DNA of 64,000 bases, taken from Acidobacteriota bacterium. GTDB taxonomy: Bacteria > Acidobacteriota > Blastocatellia > Pyrinomonadales > Pyrinomonadaceae. Shown here one piece after another: positions 15,431 through 24,433 of this stretch. The translations under genes were made by a program, and so were the position numbers. Under the pieces are notes generated by a model. The model did no database searches, was not told where the DNA came from, and saw nothing but the letters and a program-made list of their open reading frames with translations. Numbering within the stretch: the first letter of the stretch is position 1; each line of letters begins with the position of its first letter. The stretch is taken from the NCBI GenBank assembly GCA_016700175.1, contig CP065003.1:4226001-4290000 (forward strand). Reading direction: 5' to 3'.

Positions 15431-17545
15431 ATGAAAAAATATCTGAAAGAGGCAATAAAGCTTGGCGGCAAGAGCCTGGAAGTCGAGTACGGGAAAGTAG
15501 CCAAGCAGGCCGACGGAGCGGTCGTTATCCGCTATGGAGACACAATGGTATTGGTGTCCGCTGTAAGCATGCGTACGCCCAGGGAAGGACTCGATTTCTT
15601 CCCCTTGACCGTCGAATACCGCGAATCGAGCTATTCGGCCGGAAGGATCCCCGGAAACTACTTCAGGCGCGAAGGACGGCCGAACGAAAAGGAAGTTCTG
15701 ACCTGCCGTCTGATCGACAGGCCCGTCAGGCCGCTATTCCCCGACGGATACCGCAACGAAACGCAGATCGTCGGAACGGTCATCTCGGCCGATTCTGACA
15801 ACGATCCGGACGTCATCGCGATAACCGGAGCTTCGTGCGCGCTCTACCTGTCGGACATCCCGTTCTTCAATCCCATCGCGGGCGTCAGGATCGGGCTGAT
15901 CGACGGAAAGTACCTCGTGAACCCGACCTATGACGAGCGCCGCGAGTCGGACCTCAACCTGATCGTTGCCGGTACCGAGGAAGCCATCGTGATGGTCGAG
16001 GCCGAAGCGAACGAGGTCGCCGAGAACATAATGGTCGAAGCGATGATGCTCGCGCATAAGGAGATCAAGCGCCTTTGCCTTTGGCAGAAAGAAATGTTCA
16101 AGGCGCTCGAGATCGAGAAACGCGAGGCCGAGGTGTCGCAGCTCGATGAGAAGCTTGTGGCGCAGATCGAGAAGAAGTACGCCAAGAAGCTTCGCGAGGC
16201 GCTCGACACGACCGGCAAGGACAAGCTTTCGAGCTATGCCGCTGTCGACGCGCTGAAGAAGGAGATCGTGGAGAGCTTCCCCGAGGACGATCCCGAAAAG
16301 AGGTCTACCGCCTCGAAGGTCTTCGGGTTCCTGAAAGAGAAGATCTTTCGCGAGGATATACTCGCCAACAAGCGCAGGCCCGACGGCAGACGTTTCAGCG
16401 AGATCAGACACGTCTCGTGCGAAGTCGGCTGGCTTCCGAGAGTTCACGGTTCGGCGCTCTTTACCCGCGGCGAAACGCAGGCGATCGCGACTACAACGCT
16501 CGGGACCAAGTCCGACGAGCAGTTCATGGACGACATCGAGACCGGCGAGATCAAGCGCCGCTTTATGCTCCATTACAACTTCCCGCCGTATTCGGTAGGC
16601 GAAGCGGGCCGCTTCGGCAGCACGAGCCGCCGCGAGATCGGCCACGGAAACCTTGCGAGGCGCGCCATCGAGCCGCTCCTGCCCGACGAATCGGAATTTC
16701 CTTACACGATCCGAATCGTGTCGGACATCACGGAATCGAACGGTTCTTCGTCGATGGCGTCGGTCTGCGGCGGATGCCTTTCGCTGATGGACGCGGGCGT
16801 TCCGCTCAAGCGGCCGGTTGCCGGAGTCGCGATGGGGCTCGTGATGGAAGAGAACCGATACGCGATCCTCTCGGACATCGCGGGAGCCGAGGATCACTAT
16901 GGCGATATGGACTTCAAGGTCACAGGATCGTCGGAAGGGATCACCGCTCTTCAGATGGACATCAAGGTCGAGGGCATCAATGCCCAGATCCTGGTCGAGG
17001 CTCTCGAGCAGGCCCGGAAGGGCAGGCTGTTCATCCTCGACATAATGTCGAAGGCTATCGACAAGCCGCGCGAGGACGTTTCGGAGTATGCGCCCCGGAT
17101 CATCACGATCAAGATCCATCCGGACAAGATCCGCGACATCATAGGCCCGGGCGGCAAGGTGATCCGTTCGATCCAGGACGAGACCGGCGCGAAGATCGAC
17201 GTCGAGGACGACGGAACGGTCAATATCGCGACTGCGGATTCGGCGGCGGCGGATGCGGCTCTCGAGCGCATCAAGGCGCTGACCGCAGAGGCTGAGGTCG
17301 GCGAGACCTATCTCGGCACCGTTTCAAGGATCGTCGATTTCGGCGCGTTCGTTGAGATCTTCCCCGGAGTTGACGGTCTTCTGCACATTTCGGAGATCTC
17401 AGAAAGGCGGGTCAAGGACGTGCGCGACGAACTGAAGGAAGGCCAGCAGATAATGGTCAAGTGCATCGGCAAGGAAGGCAACAAGATCAAGCTTTCCAGA
17501 AAGGCCGTGCTCAAGGACGAGAAGGCTCAGGCGCACGGCGAGTAG
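15431..17545 (+). CDS. pnp: Polyribonucleotide nucleotidyltransferase (PNPase)
   Basis: 3'-5' phosphorolytic exoribonuclease and degradosome component. It has 704 residues: two RNase PH domains separated by a helical domain, the catalytic SDIAGAEDHYGDMDFKVTG, then a KH domain (KIRDIIGPGGKVIRSIQDETGAKIDVEDDG) and an S1 domain (GTVSRIVDFGAFVEIFPGVDGLLHISEIS). The 5' leader has a strong terminator-like hairpin, a hint of autoregulation. It is followed by a perfect 24-bp inverted repeat that may end the transcript. Confidence 0.98.
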   Translation: MKKYLKEAIKLGGKSLEVEYGKVAKQADGAVVIRYGDTMVLVSAVSMRTPREGLDFFPLTVEYRESSYSAGRIPGNYFRREGRPNEKEVLTCRLIDRPVRPLFPDGYRNETQIVGTVISADSDNDPDVIAITGASCALYLSDIPFFNPIAGVRIGLIDGKYLVNPTYDERRESDLNLIVAGTEEAIVMVEAEANEVAENIMVEAMMLAHKEIKRLCLWQKEMFKALEIEKREAEVSQLDEKLVAQIEKKYAKKLREALDTTGKDKLSSYAAVDALKKEIVESFPEDDPEKRSTASKVFGFLKEKIFREDILANKRRPDGRRFSEIRHVSCEVGWLPRVHGSALFTRGETQAIATTTLGTKSDEQFMDDIETGEIKRRFMLHYNFPPYSVGEAGRFGSTSRREIGHGNLARRAIEPLLPDESEFPYTIRIVSDITESNGSSSMASVCGGCLSLMDAGVPLKRPVAGVAMGLVMEENRYAILSDIAGAEDHYGDMDFKVTGSSEGITALQMDIKVEGINAQILVEALEQARKGRLFILDIMSKAIDKPREDVSEYAPRIITIKIHPDKIRDIIGPGGKVIRSIQDETGAKIDVEDDGTVNIATADSAAADAALERIKALTAEAEVGETYLGTVSRIVDFGAFVEIFPGVDGLLHISEISERRVKDVRDELKEGQQIMVKCIGKEGNKIKLSRKAVLKDEKAQAHGE

Positions 17546-17577
17546 GCCCGGCCTCAAGTCTTCTTTAATTGAAAGCC

Positions 17578-17640
17578 GCAGCGCGAAGCGCTGCTCTAAA
17601 CGGACCGTACAAGAAAGTTTAGAGCAGCGCTTCGCGCTGC
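17578..17640 (+). repeat. Perfect 24-bp inverted repeat (GCTGCTCTAAAC family)
   Basis: The left arm 17578-17601 (GCAGCGCGAAGCGCTGCTCT then AAAC) is exactly complementary to the right arm 17617-17640, with a 15-base spacer. Each arm itself contains a small GCGCGAAGCGC palindrome. The same CTGCTCTAAACGG core recurs at 31475-31489, 32867-32920 and three times at 52588-52760. It sits 33 bases after pnp, and on RNA would be a very stable hairpin. Confidence 0.85.
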
Positions 17641-17702
17641 ATCTGTTCTGCCGGCCTCATTTGATACATTGTTCAATCTCAGATCTACTTTAGGGTCCCA
17701 AT

Positions 17703-19100
17703 ATGCCAGCCAGCAATATCGAAACCATCGTAAACCTCTCCAAACGTAGGGGATTCGTCTATCCGGCGTCCGAGATCTACGGCGGCCTGGGCAGCGCCTG
17801 GGATTACGGCCCGCTTGGGGTCGAACTCGCGAACAACATCAAGCAGAACTGGTGGAAATGGATGGTCCACGACCGCGACGACATCGAGGGCATCGATTCT
17901 TCGATCATCCAGAACCGCCTGGTCTGGAAGTACTGCGGCCACGAAGAGACCTTCAACGACATGCTGACCGACTGCCGCACGTGCAAGAAGCGGTTCCGGG
18001 CGGACAAGCTGGAGGATTCGCAGTGCGAGATGAAGCCCTCGAAGCATCCGGGCGAAGCCGAACAGTGCGACCTGACGGAGCCGAGGCCTTTCCTGACAAT
18101 GCTCAGCACTAGACTCGGCGCCGTCGCCGACGACGATGATTACGCCGCGATGGCTTACCTTCGGCCCGAAACGGCGCAGGGGATATTCATCAACTTCGGC
18201 AACATCCTCACGACATCGAGGCGAAAACTGCCTTTCGGCATTGCGCAGGTCGGAAAGGCGTTCCGCAACGAGATCACGCCGGGAAACTTCATCCTCCGTA
18301 CGCGCGAGTTCGAGCAGATGGAAATGGAATATTTCTGCCGGCCGGAGAACGCGCCCGAATTCTTCGAAGAATGGGTGGAGAACTATATGAGCTGGCTGAC
18401 CGGCCTTGGGATCTCGAATGAGAACCTGTATCTGTATGAGGTTCCCGCCGACGATCTCGCGCATTATTCCGCCCGGACGATCGACATAATGTACCGCTAT
18501 TTCCCCGAGCGCGAGGACGAGGACAAGCAGTGGGACGAGCTGATGGGGATCGCGAACCGAACGGACTTCGACACTCGCGCGCACTCCAAGAAAGCGGTCG
18601 ACGAGGAAGGTAATCCGATCAACCCGGATTCGACCGACGATCTCTCGTACTTCGATCCGCACACGCAGGAGCGCTTTTATCCGTACGTGGTCGAGCCGGC
18701 GATCGGCGTCAACCGCACGCTCCTGGCGGTGATGATGGACGCCTACACCGAGAAGGAGACCGACCGGGGCGAGAAGCGCGTGATACTGCAACTGGGCAAG
18801 GAACTGGCGCCGATCAAGGCGGCGATTCTGCCTCTGAAGAAGAACCACGACGGGATCGTCGAGATGGCCCACAGGATACGAAAGGACCTTTCGGGCACGA
18901 TCCGATCGGTTTACGACGACACGGGCAGCATCGGGAAGCTTTACGCTCGCCAGGACGAGGTCGGAACGCCTTTCTGCATCACGGTCGATTTCGACTCGCT
19001 CGACGACCAGACGGTGACCGTCCGCGACCGCGACACGTGGGAGCAGGAGCGGGTGAACGCGGACCGTTTGAAGGAGTACTTGTCGGAGAGGCTAGGGTAA
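17703..19100 (+). CDS. glyS: Glycyl-tRNA synthetase (class II, alpha2 type)
   Basis: Charges tRNA-Gly. It has 465 residues in the single-chain homodimeric form, not the alpha/beta GlyQ/GlyS form. Motif 2 region: RPETAQGIFINFGNIL and FGIAQVGKAFRNEITPGNFILRTREFEQMEMEYF. Motif 3 region: EPAIGVNRTLLAVMMDAYTE. A zinc-like insertion has DCRTCKKRFRADK with a further cysteine downstream. The anticodon-binding domain (KELAPIKAAILPLKKN; FCITVDFDSLDDQTVTVRDRD) completes it. The repeat-containing region after it lacks a clear terminator. Confidence 0.96.
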   Translation: MPASNIETIVNLSKRRGFVYPASEIYGGLGSAWDYGPLGVELANNIKQNWWKWMVHDRDDIEGIDSSIIQNRLVWKYCGHEETFNDMLTDCRTCKKRFRADKLEDSQCEMKPSKHPGEAEQCDLTEPRPFLTMLSTRLGAVADDDDYAAMAYLRPETAQGIFINFGNILTTSRRKLPFGIAQVGKAFRNEITPGNFILRTREFEQMEMEYFCRPENAPEFFEEWVENYMSWLTGLGISNENLYLYEVPADDLAHYSARTIDIMYRYFPEREDEDKQWDELMGIANRTDFDTRAHSKKAVDEEGNPINPDSTDDLSYFDPHTQERFYPYVVEPAIGVNRTLLAVMMDAYTEKETDRGEKRVILQLGKELAPIKAAILPLKKNHDGIVEMAHRIRKDLSGTIRSVYDDTGSIGKLYARQDEVGTPFCITVDFDSLDDQTVTVRDRDTWEQERVNADRLKEYLSERLG

Positions 19101-19137
19101 GGAGACCGGAGACCGAAGACCGAGGGAATCCGGTCGT

Positions 19138-19336
19138 GTCAGTAGCCCAAGCGTCAGCGCGGGCGAGGATAGCCCTCTCTTCAGGTAAATTCCGGTAGGC
19201 GGCATTGACAGGGGTTCGGTAGTCATTAATAAGTGAAAAGCCCCGAAGGGGCGACGGATGGTAGCCCCGGGCAAGCCGAAGGCGCAGCCCGGGGTCAGGC
19301 TGCAACCCAGAGATCAAAGTCGCGTAGCGACTGCAC
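19138..19336. repeat. Dispersed repeat cluster between glyS and the next gene
   Basis: Three repeat types follow each other. TGTCAGTAGCCCAAGCGTCAG (one base over a 20-mer core) at about 19138 resembles copies near 30.4 and 31.4 kb. A palindrome CCCCGGGC/GCCCGGGG (19265-19272 and 19287-19294) matches the inverted copy at 43827-43856. GTCGCGTAGCGAC (about 19319-19331) resembles GTCGCGAAGCGAC copies near 52.4 kb. No gene is supported in 19101-19344. Confidence 0.7.
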
Positions 19337-19344
19337 AACAACGA

Positions 19345-19881
19345 ATGGACCTAGGCGCCCCTAAATACTCCGCATACCTCATCCTCGTTGGCGTTTCGAT
19401 GGTCGCGCTGTTCGCAACTCTTGATTACTTCAATCCCGGCAGATCAAGGACTGAATCGAACAGTCGTTTTGAGATCCGAGTGACTGACCAGCCGGTATTC
19501 TACATGCAGCATAGATACAGCTTCGAAACGAGGCTCGCAGGTGAGTCAAACTGGCGGTTGATTCGCTCTCACGTTCAGGACGACCCGTTCGAGATCGATG
19601 ATTCACCTATCGGGTTCCCGACTGAAGAGATCGGCTACTTCGCTCTTGGCAACATCTTCGCGGTGACCAAAGATCGGGGACAAAGCTGGCACTTCTTTGA
19701 CTACACGAAGGATTCTGACTGGGGAAGGCTGAATGGATATACGGCAATCATTACCAGCGCGGTCGTTGACAAGGATGGCAACGGCGAAATGAAGTTAAAA
19801 CATTTCCGCGAGGGCGAAGTAGCAAGGTTCATTTCCAGCGATTTTGGCGTGACCTGGAAAGACGCAGCTTCGAGAGAATAG
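19345..19881 (+). CDS. Membrane-anchored hypothetical protein
   Basis: No family recognised. It has 178 residues from the ATG at 19345 (MDLGAPKYSAYLILVGVSMV). The frame is open upstream to 19258, but that part is translated from dispersed repeats, so the downstream start is preferred. One N-terminal membrane span at residues 10-26 is followed by an extracytoplasmic domain with several aromatic residues and paired Trp segments (GQSWHFFDYTKDSDWG, FGVTWKDAA). These recall the short SWxxF strands of sialidase/BNR-like repeats, but only weakly. It stands alone between repeat clusters. Confidence 0.6.
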   Translation: MDLGAPKYSAYLILVGVSMVALFATLDYFNPGRSRTESNSRFEIRVTDQPVFYMQHRYSFETRLAGESNWRLIRSHVQDDPFEIDDSPIGFPTEEIGYFALGNIFAVTKDRGQSWHFFDYTKDSDWGRLNGYTAIITSAVVDKDGNGEMKLKHFREGEVARFISSDFGVTWKDAASRE

Positions 19882-19964
19882 TGCTCGTGCCGTCGCTATG
19901 CGACTCGCGACGCGTTGGCCGCCGCCCTTTCTACAGACATGTCGTGCCTACCGCACTCTTTCAG

Positions 19965-20123
19965 TGGTCAATGTTCAGTGGTCATCGGTAAATGTGTTGA
20001 TTCGTGGAATTCTTGGCCGATTCCTTATTGCCCGTCGCTTGCGCTCCGGGTTCCGATTCGTGTAATTCGTGAAATTCGTGGCTCCCTCATTGGTCAATGG
20101 CCATTGTTCAGTGTTCAATAAAT
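19965..20123. repeat. Repeat cluster upstream of the CCA-adding enzyme gene
   Basis: It contains CAGTGGTCAATGTTCAGTGG, then GCCCGTCGCTTGCGCTCCGG with GTTCCGAT (20031-20058, repeated at 25717-25743), ATTCGTGTAATTCGTGAAAT with TCGTGGC (from about 20056), and CATTGGTCAATGGCCATTG. The last runs across the upstream ATG of the next gene (20097). These families recur at 25.5-25.7, 57.8-58.0 and 59.5-59.7 kb. I see no gene in 19882-20126. Confidence 0.75.
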
Positions 20124-20126
20124 CCT

Positions 20127-21512
20127 GTGGCTAACATCCCCGAAAAAGTAACCTCCCTCGCGACCCGCATCCGTGACGCCGGCGGGCGCGCGATGCTCAT
20201 TGGCGGATGCGTACGCGACCGGATCCGGGGCGTGCGTGTGAAGGACTGGGATCTCGAGGTCTACGGTCTTGAACCAGACGAACTGAAGAAGATCCTCGGG
20301 GAGTTCGGAACCGTCAACACCGTCGGAGCGGTCTTCACCGTCTTCAAGATCGGACAGGATCTCGACGTCTCCATCCCCCGCCGCGAGCGCAAGACCTCGA
20401 GAGGCCATCGGGGGTTCACCGTCGAAGGCGATCCGTCGATGTCGTTCGAAGACGCCTGCCGCCGCCGCGATTTCACCGTCAACGCCATCCTGGAAGATCC
20501 GCTTTCCAGCGAGATCGTCGATCCTTTCCAAGGCAGACAAGACATTGATAATAACGTCCTCCGCGCCGTCGATCCTGAAACTTTCGTTGAAGACTCTCTT
20601 CGCGTCCTCCGTGCCGTCCAGTTTGCGGCAAGGTTCGGATACGAGATCGAGCCTGAGACGAAAGAGCTCTGCAAAGAGATCGACTTGACGGATCTCCCCG
20701 AAGAACGCGTATGGGGCGAGATCGAGAAGCTTCTACTGAAAGCAGAAAGGCCGGGAGAGGGTCTGAAACTAATGTACGAGCTCGGGGTCGTCGATCAGCT
20801 GTTTCCGGAGCTAAAGGCGCTCGCGGGCGTTCCTCAGGAACCCGAATGGCATCCGGAGGGAGATGTCGATGTCCACACGATCCTCGTAGTCGACGAGGCG
20901 GCGAAACTGATCGACGACCTTTCGTACCCGAAGAAGGTCGCCGTGATGCTCGGAGCCCTCTGTCACGACCTGGGGAAGCCTCCGACGACCGCCGAAAGCG
21001 ACGGCCGCATACGGTCGCTCGGCCACGACGAAGCGGGGGTCGAACCCACGCATTCGCTTCTCGACCGCCTGAACATACACACACTTGACGGCTACGACGT
21101 CCGCGAGCAGGTCGTACAGCTTGTCCGGTATCACCTTAAGCCCGGTGAGTTCTACAAGGTCCGCGAAAAGGTTGGCGACGGGGCATTCCGCAGGCTCGCC
21201 CGAAAGGTCGAACCGGATCTGCTCTACCGGGTCGCCAAGGCCGATTCCTTGGGCCGCAATGCGCCCTGGGTGCCGGAAGAAAAGTGGTTCGATTCCGCAG
21301 CGCAGGAATGGTTCATCGAGCGAGCCCGCGATCTGGAAGTCGAAGAGAAGGGTCCCGAGCCGATCCTCAAAGGCCGGCACCTGATCGAGATGGGGCTTAC
21401 GCCCTCGCCCGAGTTCGGCGAGATCATAGACGCCGTCTTCGAAAAGCAGCTCGACGGCGAGGTGACGACATTGGAGGAGGCGGTCGCCGAGGCGAAGAAG
21501 ATCATAGGGTGA
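20127..21512 (+). CDS. CCA tRNA nucleotidyltransferase / poly(A) polymerase family with HD domain
   Basis: Adds or repairs the 3' CCA of tRNAs; the poly(A) polymerase role cannot be excluded from sequence. The N-terminal nucleotidyltransferase has IGGCVRDRIRGVRVKDWDLEVYG (GG...DxD), the RRDFTVNAI motif and EDSLRVLRAVQFAARFG. A central HD domain shows GALCHDLGKP and a later HSLLDRL helix. It has 461 residues from the GTG at 20127 (VANIPEKV). An ATG at 20097 is in frame but lies inside a dispersed ATTGGTCAATGG repeat, so it is less likely. Confidence 0.88.
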   Translation: MANIPEKVTSLATRIRDAGGRAMLIGGCVRDRIRGVRVKDWDLEVYGLEPDELKKILGEFGTVNTVGAVFTVFKIGQDLDVSIPRRERKTSRGHRGFTVEGDPSMSFEDACRRRDFTVNAILEDPLSSEIVDPFQGRQDIDNNVLRAVDPETFVEDSLRVLRAVQFAARFGYEIEPETKELCKEIDLTDLPEERVWGEIEKLLLKAERPGEGLKLMYELGVVDQLFPELKALAGVPQEPEWHPEGDVDVHTILVVDEAAKLIDDLSYPKKVAVMLGALCHDLGKPPTTAESDGRIRSLGHDEAGVEPTHSLLDRLNIHTLDGYDVREQVVQLVRYHLKPGEFYKVREKVGDGAFRRLARKVEPDLLYRVAKADSLGRNAPWVPEEKWFDSAAQEWFIERARDLEVEEKGPEPILKGRHLIEMGLTPSPEFGEIIDAVFEKQLDGEVTTLEEAVAEAKKIIG

Positions 21513-21551
21513 AGGCGTTCGCCCTATGTGCTAATCTCGGAAATCTGAATT

Positions 21552-22517
21552 ATGGCGAGCATACGACACGACTGGACGATCGAAGAGATCGCGTCCATCC
21601 ACGACCTTCCTTTTCCCGAGTTGATCTTTCGGGCGCAGTCCGTCCATCGCGAGTTCCATAAGACGGATGAGATACAGGGCTGCCAGCTTCTGAGCATCAA
21701 GACAGGCGGATGTCCCGAGGACTGTGCCTACTGCCCCCAGTCGGCGCATTACAAGACCGAGGTCGAGCGAGAGCGGCTTCTCGATGTCGGAAAGACGCTT
21801 GAATCCGCCCGGAACGCGAAGGCATCGGGGGCCACGCGCTTCTGCATGGGAGCCGCCTGGCGCGACGTCCCCGACGGCGAGCAGTTCGATCAGGTGATCG
21901 AGATGGTAAAAGGCGTGCGCGAACTCGGCCTCGAGGCCTGCTGCACGCTCGGAATGCTCCGCGAAGACCAGGCGCAAAAGCTTGCCGAAGCGGGACTTAC
22001 CGCCTACAACCACAACCTCGACACTTCGCCCGAGTTCTACGGCGACATCATCACGACGCGCACGTACGACGAGCGGCTGAAAACCCTGGAGAACGTGAGA
22101 AAAGCGGGCGTGACCGTCTGCAGCGGAGGGATCATTGGGATGGGCGAGTCGCCCGAAGACCGTTTCCGGCTGCTTCAGCAGCTCTCGAACCAGGACCGGC
22201 ATCCGGAGAGCGTTCCGATCAACCAGCTTGTGAAGGTGAAGGGCACGCCGCTTCAGGACAAAGAAGATTTGGACCTGTTCGATTTCGTTCGTATGATCGC
22301 GACCGCGAGGATCCTTATGCCGCGTTCGATGGTCCGGCTCAGCGCGGGAAGGCTCGACCTTTCCGACGAGGGTCAGGCGCTTTGCTTCATCGCCGGCGCG
22401 AACTCGATCTTTATGGGCGAAAAGCTCCTCACCACGCCGAATCCCGACCGCGACCGCGACCGCGAGCTGCTCGAGAAACTCGGGATGAGGCTTTTTTCCA
22501 GGGTTGCGGGAAAATAG
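21552..22517 (+). CDS. bioB: Biotin synthase
   Basis: Radical SAM enzyme that inserts sulfur into dethiobiotin. It has 321 residues. The 4Fe-4S cluster cysteines are C54, C58 and C61 (GGCPEDCAYCPQSAHY). YNHNLDTSPEFYGDIITTRTYDERLKTL and the C-terminal RLSAGR block, with Arg of the 2Fe-2S site, are typical. The protein is complete. Two bases separate its stop from a methyltransferase gene start. It supplies the biotin that AccB needs; other bio genes follow at 28-33 kb. Confidence 0.98.
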   Translation: MASIRHDWTIEEIASIHDLPFPELIFRAQSVHREFHKTDEIQGCQLLSIKTGGCPEDCAYCPQSAHYKTEVERERLLDVGKTLESARNAKASGATRFCMGAAWRDVPDGEQFDQVIEMVKGVRELGLEACCTLGMLREDQAQKLAEAGLTAYNHNLDTSPEFYGDIITTRTYDERLKTLENVRKAGVTVCSGGIIGMGESPEDRFRLLQQLSNQDRHPESVPINQLVKVKGTPLQDKEDLDLFDFVRMIATARILMPRSMVRLSAGRLDLSDEGQALCFIAGANSIFMGEKLLTTPNPDRDRDRELLEKLGMRLFSRVAGK

Positions 22518-22519
22518 AG

Positions 22520-23338
22520 ATGGAGAACGGATCGAAGGAGTACGTGCTCGGGTCGTCCGATATGGAGATCGCGAGGCTTGCGTTCCAGCACGAGGTCTGG
22601 TCGGATGTGACGGGCGGGCTGTGGAGGACGGCGGGGATCTCGTACGGAGATTCGGTCGCCGATCTCGGATGCGGCCCCGGCTTCGCTTCGCTTGAACTTG
22701 CGCGGCTTGTCGGACCCGAGGGGCAGGTGGCGTCGGTCGATGCTTCGGAGAGATTCGTATCGCTTGTCAGTTCGAGGATCACGTCGCTCGGACTTCAGAA
22801 CGTCACTGTCTCGAAGGGCGATGTTACCGCTTTGACCCTTGAATCCGGAACTTTCGACTTCGTGTTTTCCCGCTGGCTGTACTGCTTTCTGCGTGATCCG
22901 GTAACCGCGGCGCGCGAAGCACACCGGATTTTGAAGCCGGGCGGAAAGCTGATCGTGATGGATTACCTGAACTATCTTGCGTCCAGGATCTTCCCCGGCT
23001 CGGACGTGCTGAACTCGATCTTTCCCGCGTATCTGAAAACAGTCAACGAGCATTACGGAAGCTACAACATAGGCGGCGAACTGCCTTCGATGCTTTCGGA
23101 GATCGGGTTCGAGATCGTGTCGCTCGAGCCGATCGTACGGATCGCGCGTCCGGGCGAGAACACCTGGCGCTGGGTCGAACTGTTCAACGAGCTTTCGGTG
23201 CCCGCGCTGGTCGAGAACGGGATCTGGACCGAGGATCAGAGGGAGCAGTTCGAGTCGGAATGGGAGGCCGCGAAGGAAAATCCCGGGACGTTCTTCTTTT
23301 CGCCTCCGATGATAGGGGTCGTGGCGGAGAGGTCTTAG
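22520..23338 (+). CDS. Class I SAM-dependent methyltransferase next to bioB
   Basis: It has 272 residues from the ATG at 22520 (MENGSKEYVLGSSDMEIARL); the open frame extends upstream antisense-like into bioB and is ignored. SAM motif I is VADLGCGPGFASLELARLVG, followed by GQVASVDASERF, FDFVFSRWLYCFLRDP and ILKPGGKLIVMDYLNY. This is the UbiE/Methyltransf_11 pattern. Only 2 bases separate it from bioB, so it is probably cotranscribed. It could stand in for BioC (malonyl-ACP O-methyltransferase), but I see nothing specific for that; substrate unknown. Confidence 0.8.
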   Translation: MENGSKEYVLGSSDMEIARLAFQHEVWSDVTGGLWRTAGISYGDSVADLGCGPGFASLELARLVGPEGQVASVDASERFVSLVSSRITSLGLQNVTVSKGDVTALTLESGTFDFVFSRWLYCFLRDPVTAAREAHRILKPGGKLIVMDYLNYLASRIFPGSDVLNSIFPAYLKTVNEHYGSYNIGGELPSMLSEIGFEIVSLEPIVRIARPGENTWRWVELFNELSVPALVENGIWTEDQREQFESEWEAAKENPGTFFFSPPMIGVVAERS

Positions 23339-23373
23339 CCGCGGCCGATTCACTCGTGCAGTTTACGGATGAT

Positions 23374-24213
23374 TCATCTCACGTACTCATCGATCGGACA
23401 ATCAAGGTCCTGAATACTCCTTTCGATCTTCGGTATCGCTTCCTTGAAATATTCGATGATCTCGGAACTTTCTTTGTCAGTACTGCACAGGGATATGTAG
23501 AGCTTCGCAGTCTGAACCGCGCGCTCGAGGTTTTCTGCCCTTCTCGAATTATAGTGATCCAAATAGACTTGATACATGATTCGCTTATCTACGCGTGAGC
23601 AACTTTTCGGTCGATAGGCACTTCCATCGGGCAGTATGCCGAAAGGATGGTCCCAATCGCGCTCGCCGAATCTCAACGCTTCCAGAGCTCTGTCAGTAAC
23701 CAATTCGAAGCAGTTGGATCTGAAGTGGTCTTTAGAAGAGACCGATAGCCCACGAGTGTTATCAAGGGAGCTATCGATCTCGACCAGGATGCTTTTAGCA
23801 CAAGTCCGCTCCGGGGCCACGCGGATGATAATCCGGTAGCGCCCGTTCTCCAGCCCGTCGATGCCGAACGCGCCCTCCTCATCCGGCGTGGTCGTTGCTG
23901 CGAGCTTCCGAGAGTCTTCGTTAAAGACGGCAAGACAGACTTTTGCAGGATCGAGAAGCAGATCCTCAGCAGGCTGCAAGTCGATCGTCCCCGCAAGTCT
24001 TCCGATCTTCAAAGGCTGAATATCCGCTTGTTTGAATTTCGAATAAGCCAATCCGGAGCACGGATCTGCAACAGTTGACGGTATCTCAAACCCATCGAAA
24101 GCCCTGCCCGACGAAGGAACAGCTGAAGTAGCGAAAGCCGCAAAGGTAATCACTATCACGCCGATTGGTAGGCTGATCGAGTTTCGGAGATGTTTGAGGT
24201 AGCGACTCAGCAC
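23374..24213 (-). CDS. Secreted protein with carboxypeptidase-regulatory-like domain
   Basis: It has 279 residues from the GTG at 24213 (VLSRYLKHLRNSISLPIGVI), which gives a positively charged then hydrophobic signal peptide ending near SAVPSSGRA. A longer start at 24303 is open but less signal-like. The central stretch GRLAGTIDLQPAEDLLLDPA, then VCLAVFNEDSRKLAATTTPDEEGAFGIDGLENGRYRIIIRV, is a beta-sandwich of the carboxypeptidase regulatory/Cna-B kind. The C-terminal third is helical and Tyr/Cys-containing. It is divergent from the TonB-C gene. A TATAAT lies 17-22 bases upstream of the chosen start. Function unknown. Confidence 0.6.
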   Translation of the reverse strand: MLSRYLKHLRNSISLPIGVIVITFAAFATSAVPSSGRAFDGFEIPSTVADPCSGLAYSKFKQADIQPLKIGRLAGTIDLQPAEDLLLDPAKVCLAVFNEDSRKLAATTTPDEEGAFGIDGLENGRYRIIIRVAPERTCAKSILVEIDSSLDNTRGLSVSSKDHFRSNCFELVTDRALEALRFGERDWDHPFGILPDGSAYRPKSCSRVDKRIMYQVYLDHYNSRRAENLERAVQTAKLYISLCSTDKESSEIIEYFKEAIPKIERSIQDLDCPIDEYVR

Positions 24214-24433
24214 GAAAGTGAACTGATTATATTCTGACGATGGTTGGAATGGAAGAACTGTGCGGATATACCCCTGGACATTGAGAATTGAAAATGGCCC
24301 CACGATTCGACAAGATCGTTCTTACACTCAAACTCCTTTGAGAACTCCAGTAGTTGGGATAGATTGGTACTCGCAGCAAATGAAACCCTTGCCCCAGCGA
24401 ATGGCGGCCGATCTCGAATCTGGAAGGCTCATT

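Noticed and set aside
15734..17119. Minus-strand frame of 461 codons opposite pnp
   Set aside because: Antisense shadow of pnp.
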